Shown: positions 50,771 to 64,000 of the stretch, piece after piece
How the letters are laid out: every line of letters begins with the position of its first letter
Numbering within the stretch: the first letter of the stretch is position 1
Assembly: GCA_037389465.1 (NCBI GenBank)
Contig: JAZARR010000197.1
Coordinates: 8,209,501 to 8,273,500 of the forward strand
DNA from: Baylisascaris procyonis
Lineage: Eukaryota > Nematoda > Chromadorea > Rhabditida > Ascarididae
Direction: 5' to 3'
DNA length: 64,000 nucleotides
The notes under the pieces: model-generated
The model's input: only the letters and a program-made list of their open reading frames with translations
Databases searched by the model: none
What the model was told of the DNA's origin: nothing
Translations under genes and position numbers: made by a program

Positions 50771-52101
50771 CTTTGACACTTTAAGTTTGGTACATTTATG
50801 AGCGTTTATAAGCTGACGAAAATTTTATGCAAACAATAGAGAATATTTATATAAATTTGAAAGAAATATTCGAAACGTTGCACGCAGAATTGAAATTAAT
50901 CGAATTTATTCAACATGTCATATGAGCGTTTTGCAGAAATTTACGGCAAACTTCACTTGCAAATTTTACCTCGAAAAATTTGCATAAATTTTATATAATA
51001 TGCAAATTTTCATGTGTGTATTTTTGCGTTCGATTTACAAGTATGGATTCTACAGAAATGAAATTTGTTTAGTCGAATATAGACTATATGATGATCTTTT
51101 GCTTCAAACTTGTCCTCGATTGTTTTAATTCTATGCGTCTAAAAGGACACTTCATACTATCATAAAATTTGCATATGAGAATTCGCTATTCGGATTCTTG
51201 CTAGCTGACCGTTGGCCGAATGTGATTTCTTGATCGAACATTGTGCAACTGATCGGTCATGCATATTTAAGCATTTTTCTTTATTTTCAGGCTTTTACGT
51301 AACTTTTTATTCCGATGGGTTGATTTGAAAAAGCGCATATCGTGCTCAATCTTCCTGACGTGTTGTTCCACTCGTTCCGAATAAATGAACTAGATGGCCA
51401 ATCTTTTTTTTTGCTGTGGAAGCTTGTATGCTTTGCTTTTTTGTCTTATTAGGATTATACTCCATGCATCATCCTAACCTTAAAATTCTCAATTTCACTT
51501 CTTTAGAGACACAGCGTCAGGGATTATGTCACAAATAAGGTTTCTACGATAAGGAAGCGGGGAAGAGGGGTGAGGAGGTTGCAACACAGGCCCACATTGG
51601 TGGAATTTCGAATGGATGAAGTGGAAAAATATATGCAAATCAAGAATATTTATTGCACTTTTCATGCTCACATTGCAGATATGCAAATTGGATGTGAGAA
51701 ACAATAAACCAAGGCAATAGGCTCCGTCTTATCGCGCCACTCCGCTCAGCACCCTCATGAGGGACGAAGGCGATGAAGTAAATCCCCACCTTTCTCCTTA
51801 GCGAAACAACGGTGAATGGACTCGTCAGAATCCGATAAGTAGGAGACAAGCTTAAGCCCTGACGTTCAATGAAACCGATCTTATAACTTCTTTCAAGCGG
51901 AAGTGAAAGTGATATGAGTAGACGTTTAATCGTAATTAATGCTTTGTTGAATAAAATAAAGCAAATAAACTTATTCGTTCATAATGAATAATCTGAAGAA
52001 CGTAAAGGTATTATGCTAATTTCCTGGCAAGATTAATTTACATTTTCGAAATATTTGAATGACTTCTTAATCAAAGATTCATTTCTTCGATGTTAATTTC
52101 A

Positions 52102-54555
52102 ATGATGAGCTCGTATCACAATGTTGCGCTATTATTTTCGTTGCTATTCATTGGCTGTTATGGTGTTTCAAAAGGAAATCGAACTCCAATTACATGTTTT
52201 TCGTATGTTTGAAATATTGATATTATTTCAGAATATAATTGAGGAAAACGATTTTTTTACTGTATATAGTGATCGATTAGTGGATAGGGTAACTGCATTG
52301 TTTATATAGTTTATTACTGTTGAAAGATAGTGATAACGTCCAATGAGCCTCTGATCATTGATATATATATGTTGGATCGGAAGCTTCCCATCGATGACGT
52401 GGAGTCTCAATAACCGGGGCTGATCCACCAATGGGATCTCCGAATTCGCTACTTTTTTGAGACTTCAGTAATTTCCGCAAGTGGGCTCAACCTCCCCCCC
52501 CCAAACCCACCACCCCTTTAAACTGAAATTGCAATCGTTGTAATGACAGGTGTTGTTTTATACCTTTGAATTTCTACGCTTCTCAGCAAGACCATAGTCT
52601 ATTTATATCTGCAGCTAATGGGCCCCTAGGTAAATCGAAATCCAGAAATCCAAATAGGGAAAGATCAACATCAGGATAGCAGCACGAATACAGCGAAGCA
52701 ACTTGTTACACAAAATGAAGATCACAACGACCATAGAGATCATAAGAAATCATTTGATCACAATAGATCATTCGTTAACAATTTTTTAATAAAATTTTAT
52801 GGAAAAGTTGGTGAAATTTATAGATTTCCTCTCTATTATAGATTACTCAACCCTTCGATTTCTTTTCTCATCTCTCCAAATTTAATTAATCGTAATTTAG
52901 CTTCTTCGGTGAATTTCTAAAGAATGGTTCATTTGTTATGGTGGAATCATTGAGGGAGGTTCAATGTGCTGAGAAGACCACACACTGTTTCCTTGAGGTA
53001 TATTTACTATAAACGTTTTAATGTTTGTAGTCGCTTTGAGCGTTGACGCTGTTTGAATATATATGATGATATTTATATAAGGAGGATATCCTTTTCTAAC
53101 ACCAGTGATAGCATCTTACCTCGTACTAGCTCTAGTTTACTTACTGTTTTACCTAAGCAACTTACTTCATAGCTTCACTAACTTACTTACCTATTTATTA
53201 AGCTTACTAGTTTATTTCATACAGGATAGATGTCATTAACGACTGAAATAATCGAGAAGATGCCTCAACTAAGATGGTGAGTCCAATAAACTCCACATTA
53301 GTACCCACTTCATAGCGATTAATTTGCAAGTTGTAAATGAGGTTTGACTTGAATGAGTTGTATTAAACGTTCTTTGAGACGCTAGTTTTTTAACACCTCA
53401 TTGATTTGCGAGCAATCATGAGCCCCACAGTGGAGTCGGATTATCCTAAAAATCCCATATATATATCATAAGGAAATTTCAAAGGTAAAATTACAAATGA
53501 ATTCTTGGCAGACTGCAATTCTACATTTATCGATCACTCATTAATATTATTTGATCTCTCAAAAAACTAGATCGATATCTAAAGGAAAGTGGAAAAAATC
53601 AGCGATAGTTGCAATATAGTTTCGAATAAGCATAATCAGAAAGAAATATTCCCAAATTTTATATGAACAACTTTTAATGAAATGAAATAAATATAGCAAT
53701 CAATTTTATTGCATTAAATGGAATCCACAATATATTGTAGGTACGAAATGCTTTTGTTTGTTTGCAAATGCAAAATGCAAAATGCAAAATGCAAAATGCA
53801 AAATGCAAAATGCAATATTTGCTTTACATAGTCGTTCGTAATGCACTATTTTTTAATGTTCATTATCAGATGTAAATAAATTTAGATTTATCGACTCGAT
53901 GCACAAACCTGGTTCAATGGACAATGCGATGATTCATTCGCATGTCGATATGAAGCTGAATATTTAATGCCACACGGCTGTCAAGCGTGAGTCATTGCGT
54001 TTATTGTGTATTTCTATGATTCATTATTAGCAAGAGGTTAATTTCTTTATCTAAGCCCTAATCACTAAATTGTAGTTTGTAGTATGCTCAAAACTTACTG
54101 AGTTGTAGTTTGTAGTATATTCATAAATTGTACTATAAATAAAAATTAGATTTCAGGAATGAATAATAGCAAAAATTTCGACATGAAATCAAATAAAATT
54201 TTACTTAAAATATATATAACTGATGTGAGTACTGACTGCAGTATCAGAATTTAACTGAAATCTCAACTGAAACAATTACACCCTTCATCGAATCTGCATA
54301 CCCATCTTTATAGTGCGTCTATTTGAGCAATTACGGTATGCCACCGTAATCACTAATTCTTATTTGAGGTACAACAATTGCAGCACTCTACATGGTGGCG
54401 ATCGTTGTTGCTGTAGCCAAAACAATTGCAACTTCGAAAGGATTTTAGTGGAACGACCCGATTTCAAACGATTTCTACCAAAATCTGAGAGCGCAAAAGA
54501 ATTTTTACCACCAAACGCATCAACTTGTGGGAAAAAATCGATGAAACATGGATAG
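52102..54555 (+). CDS. secreted three-finger/ET-module-like protein, gene model unresolved
   Basis: Exon 1 (52102-52202) encodes a signal peptide (MMSSYHNVALLFSLLFIGCY) and mature start GNRTPITCF, ending at GTATGT in phase 2. Exon 53886-53986 reads TWFNGQCDDSFACRYEAEYL then MPHGCQ, with donor GTGAGT. The last segment (about 54314-54555) reads YNNCSTLHGGDRCCCSQNNC then NFERI and stops after MKHG. The NCST...CCC....CN ending is characteristic of nematode ET-module and related Ly6/uPAR three-finger proteins. A middle exon (53228-53279, between CATACAG and GTGAGT) has the length needed to link exons 1 and 3 but carries an in-frame TGA, and the last acceptor (TTTATAG) is out of phase. It is therefore a decayed gene, an assembly error, or an incomplete exon set. 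Family call is moderate. Confidence 0.5.
53763..53815. repeat. (TGCAAAA)n array
   Basis: About seven TGCAAAA units between exons of the secreted-protein candidate. Units contain ATGCAAA, the core of the octamer motif also seen at 26 kb. Confidence 0.9.
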
Positions 54556-55438
54556 CGTTAATGAAATCTCGGCTCTTATTCCTTTTTTCCACCTTCCTGT
54601 TGTGTATGAAATAGCTGAAACGCATTACTTTATGACGACACTATGCGAATTGTAAATGTGGTACATATCTAAATCGTTGTACATTGTTAATGATTAAAGA
54701 TATGAGATGCGTTATTTGTGTTGAACGATCCTTTATAATTCTGAATATATTATGCAAATTTGATTCTCCTCGAAAAAAAAAAAGCTCAATGATCGCTGTC
54801 GATTCCTTCATATTCAGTAATATTTCAATGTCTTCGTAATCTTTGAAAATGCTGCTATTATTTGCAGCTGATCTGCTTTCCTGAAAGCTTCCATCTATTG
54901 ATGTCCTCCTTCTTGGATAGTGGGGAAATTAATGCAATTGTTCAAAATTTTGAGATTATTCACACATTATTTTAGATGTCCAGTATGCTGAAATCTCGAT
55001 TTAGCCTTCATCGTTAGCTTACCCACTTTGGGAATAAAAGCCCGTTGATAGCCATGTAGCACTGGCAAAGAAATACATTATAAAGTGAACTATGCTGAAC
55101 GAGATGACTGCTACTAGATGTTTGATCAATATGGTTACAAAATCGATGCGATATAATGAAATAAATTATAGTAGCAGCAGTGCTCGTATTATTAATTAAA
55201 ATAGCTAAAATTAAAAGACGAAAACTGCATCCAATATGTACTCCACGATGATGCCGGGAACAAAGCTGTAGGAAAAGTGCAAGAAAACGGGGATATCAAT
55301 GTAACTTTAAAGGAATAAAACTAAGTAAAATTGGCTGTACTTTTTGAATTCCAAGACGATCTTTGAGAAATTGCAACCACTCAACTGTGGTGATTTTTGT
55401 TTAAAGCCAATGAACGAAATGCTTGGGATTTATGAAGC

Positions 55439-55714
55439 CGATCTTTGAATGCTTACAAACTACCGAATCGGGAATATATATTTGTTCTATACTTCCTGCC
55501 CGTAATCGGCTTGTCCCGACTAATGCATAGTGAACCGACCGATATGGTATTGGTATGGGGAAATTTCGTATCTTGTTTACAGCCGGCTGTCATTAATTTA
55601 CGTGTCATTACCGTCGGACATGTCACCCATCACAAGCAGAAAAAATATCAACGAAATGAATCGTTTATTTTCAAATATTTTAGGCGATTCTCAAATTTTT
55701 CAACGAATCTCTAA
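55439..55714 (+). CDS. possible exon of a membrane receptor
   Basis: An open frame of about 90 codons reads SLNAYKLPNREYIFVLYFLP, then VIGLSRLMHSEPTDMVLVWG, then NFVSCLQPAVINLRVITVGH and a basic tail VTHHKQKKYQ. Two hydrophobic segments and a basic C-terminal tail suit the last two helices of a 7TM chemoreceptor. A second register with a good acceptor (CCCGACTAATGCATAG) also reads well to 55748 (RKNINEMNRLFSNILGDSQI), so frame is uncertain. Confidence 0.28.
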   Translation, partial: RSLNAYKLPNREYIFVLYFLPVIGLSRLMHSEPTDMVLVWGNFVSCLQPAVINLRVITVGHVTHHKQKKYQRNESFIFKYFRRFSNFSTNL

Positions 55715-55749
55715 TCTGATGGAATTACCATTGCTAATTAGCAAATAGC

Positions 55750-58070
55750 CTATTTCATGTATACAGGTATCTTTATATCTGACAATCTCTGTGTTTTCTT
55801 TTCAATTCTCTAAAAAATTTCCCTTCAATCTCTTTTCGCCTGAAGATATATGCTCATCACATCTGTTGACATTCAAATCTATCAGTTGATGATTCATATA
55901 CCCTCATAAAATTATGAATATTTGCTACGTTCTTTGGTAAATTATTCCTTCGATAAGCGAAAAAAAAAAGGAAAAAAAAACACAAAAATGAACATTTAAA
56001 GAGACTTGTATTTCGACAACATTCACGAAGGATCATTGAGACACACAAGTTGCTGAAAAAATCTCTTTCACAAACACACTTAAGACACAAAATAAAACGT
56101 TGAAAAAAAATAAAGAAATATATAGTTAGCTTGGTTATGAATGCTTACACAATTCAACCAGCTAACTAACATGAAACGGTCGACCAATAAACCAACCAAT
56201 AATCGATAAGTCCTCTTTTCGAGATTCATTCTACTATATTGTACAAAGGCGGAGGATATTCATAAACGCCATATTTTCGAGACCGATGAGATGAGCGGCA
56301 GATAAATAGTTGATTTTTAAAGTTTTATTTCATAAATTCAACATTATGCTTCAATTGTTGTAAAACTTGACAAGTGTGTGCGAATATTTCAACCAAATTT
56401 TTTTATAACATGACTTAATCTTAATCTTAGTCAGTGTATTCTATCAAACACTCCTCAAAAAGGAGAACATAAGTGGTACTTCTAAAAATAAAAATAATAT
56501 CAACTTCTTTGTACTTATCATCGAATTACTTATCGATAAATTTATTCAAACTCATGATGAAATAAATTGTCTATTTAGATGTTCTTCAATGAATTATAGA
56601 TAAGACGATTCAATTAATGTTAGAAGTTCAATAGAAAAAAAATTTTTTGTAATGATGTCAGCTACGTAGACTTAAATATAATCAGATCTTGACATGAAGC
56701 AAACATTGCACATTGTAAAGCAACGAAAATTGAACATACACGTAGCGACTACAACGATGAAAGATTTTTTCTTTTAAAAAAAAAATTAAGGAAACGAAAC
56801 AAAATAAAAGAAAATAAAAACCCATAATAAGTCCGATGAGCCTAAGCACTGGGATATCCATGCATAAATATCGTCATCATTCAATAGTGAAAACGGGATA
56901 AAGCGTAAATGTGATAGATGAAAGAGTTTTTAAAAAAAAATACTCCAAAATATACGAATTCAAATTGCGCTATTTAATCGATTCTAGAGTAGACAGATGA
57001 ATTCTGATCAATTTACTAGATGAAAGATAAATTTTGAATTGCGTTTCAAAGAGAAATAAACAAACGTTAAGAAAACATTGAACAGAAAAGCATAAAGTAA
57101 ACACTCGTCAATTCTATGTGACTGATCTTTGACCCTTCATAGCAGAGAAAACTAGAAATTGAAAAAAAAAAAAACGAGTGATCATGTCGCATTATTCGCG
57201 TCACACACACACACACACACATATACGCACTGATACAAATTGTACAAATAGGTGAATGCAAGATAACAATAATCAACTACCTAGCTAAGTATGAATAACA
57301 TAGTTAAGGGATGGCATAGGCGCAGAAACGAAGAAGAGAAAATACCGCTCAATAAAGGATTTCAAGAAAGTGCTTTACTATGAGAAAATTAAGAAAAAAA
57401 TATGAAATAAATATTGGTGAATAGAGATAAGTAATATGAAAAAATTGAATATATTCTAAGGAAAAATTATACGCATTTAGAAGGAAATTAAATTGCACAA
57501 AGCTTTTTAAGCTTTCAGTTACTCGCTTTTAATCGCAATACAGACTACTTTAGCGTTTTCATCCTCTGTTAACGTTAACTCTTTTTATTTAAAAGGAGCT
57601 TAAGTGCAATAGTGGATCAGTTTAGTGTACGAAATATGATAATTCAATTGAATTTATCAATATTAAAGTATCCAAAACAAATTTAATGAAAAATACGACT
57701 CAGAAAAAACCGAAAAGAAAAAGAAGTGAGAAAAAGTTTAAGGATCGTTTAATACCATGAAAGAGGTGGTAACTTTGTTTAGTTATTGAAAAAAAAACCT
57801 TTTGAAAGTGAAAAAGCAATAAGCTTCATTAATACTAAATTAAGACCAATTCTGAATTATAATTCAATGATATTGGAGAATTCATAATTGAATATTTATC
57901 TATAATTCATAGTTTTCTAAAAAGCTCAGAGAGGAAATCAGAAGCAGAAGGAATACAACCTCTCGTAACCAACACCTACGCAACATCCCGCATTATCGAA
58001 GCCTGAGCACAAATCGGAGCATGGTTCCCATCTTTTGAAGGACGCAGCTGCACACCTCTCAACAACAAGC
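55750..58070. other. intergenic stretch and malic enzyme 3' side
   Basis: No gene is supported. It is AT-rich, with an (AC)n run at 57202-57220 and A-runs at 55960-55990 and 57160. The region just below 58071 is probably 3' UTR of the malic enzyme gene; no AATAAA was found close to its stop codon. Confidence 0.5.
57202..57220. repeat. (AC)n microsatellite
   Basis: About nine uninterrupted CA units. Confidence 0.95.
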
Positions 58071-63465
<5,395 letters not shown>

Positions 63466-64000
63466 CTAAATAGATTATCACAATATCGACCGTATAACTT
63501 TATACCGTAAATATCGTAAATTGTATAGATTATTATCAGAAACCATTTAATGCTGTAAGCCTTGAACAGTATTACGTATTTATGCGATCACAGGTAAAGG
63601 TGAATAAATACCATAAGACATCTATTTAAACGTCACATAATAACATTCAGATGATCAGACAGCAGTAATGCTGAGTAAAAGATCCGGAATTTAAAATATA
63701 TTTTGCTTGTATTTCCGATGAAAAAAAAAAAGAAAAAGAATCCATGTTCCATATACGTTCAAGATTTCATAAGTATTTCAAAAAAAAAACCAATTATTGT
63801 TATTATTATTAATTGCAATTATAAACAAAGAGTATTAAATAATCAAATATTAAATATTCTCATAATGAATTGCCAATGAAATATTATTGCTTTCTTATAG
63901 ATCTGAAAATGTTTTAATGATAGGCACAAATCAAAAACGATTCCATTGATCAACTCTACGCCATCATAAGCCTTAAATTCAAGACGAATATTTTTGATGT
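63466..64000. other. malic enzyme intron running off the window
   Basis: AT-rich sequence with A-runs (63720, 63780). The exon upstream of [10 protein letters not shown] should end in phase 0, but no matching malic-enzyme sequence was found before the window edge. Confidence 0.6.

Larger units (their letters stand above)
49406..52101. other. intergenic stretch
   Basis: It contains two overlapping plus-strand frames at 49655-49989 (listed separately), a 16-bp tandem pair ACTGTTTCTTCGGTC (about 50350-50385), the CCGGATGAC repeats (50691-50770) and open frames on the minus strand at 51495-51849 without homology. Confidence 0.45.

Noticed and set aside
53241..53279. MSLTTEIIEKMPQLRW as the start exon of a separate gene
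   Set aside because: It looks attractive after the CATACAG acceptor, but the next candidate exon joins to an immediate stop. The alternative frame links better to the Cys-rich exons.

Overview
This is AT-rich animal nuclear DNA (roughly two thirds A+T by eye). Small exons are split by introns of 0.2-1.8 kb, and long gene-poor stretches are full of microsatellites and minisatellites. A nematode is the best fit. There is a T-rich acceptor a few bases upstream of a start codon, as in spliced-leader trans-splicing. There is also a secreted gene ending in a Cys-rich CCC....CN signature like nematode ET-module proteins. The species cannot be named from the sequence alone.

Four genes are well supported by reconstructed exons whose reading phases join exactly, all on the minus strand. 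They are a KLHDC2-like Kelch protein (1-4349, 3' end outside the window), a TPRKB/Cgi121-type KEOPS subunit (19853-21896, complete), mitochondrial ribosomal protein bS21m/MRPS21 (48100-49405, complete) and a malic enzyme (58071-63465, N-terminal exons beyond the right edge). They are unrelated housekeeping genes (protein turnover, tRNA t6A modification, mitochondrial translation, carbon metabolism), and nothing suggests an operon.

Less certain plus-strand genes are a secreted three-finger/ET-module-like protein (52102-54555) whose exons do not join cleanly, a two-exon 46-residue microprotein (41200-41564), an open frame with one internal amber codon (40509-40742), and scattered exon-like pieces at 4.58, 10.05-10.41, 12.15, 12.49-14.51, 15.79 and 17.02 kb. 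Hydrophobic exon-like frames at 33.0, 44.8, 46.3 (minus) and 55.5 kb (plus) may belong to multipass membrane proteins, possibly 7TM receptors. None is proven.

The rest is non-coding as far as I can see: (TA)n arrays at 30.2, 30.5, 34.0, 39.2 and 61.5 kb, tetra/hexanucleotide arrays, a 35-bp satellite built on an octamer-like palindrome, a 43-bp satellite, a diverged direct duplication near 25 kb and several short inverted repeats. I found no tRNA, rRNA, CRISPR array or intact transposon. Most open frames of 60-100 codons here are expected by chance at this base composition, so confidence is kept low unless homology or matching splice phases support a call.
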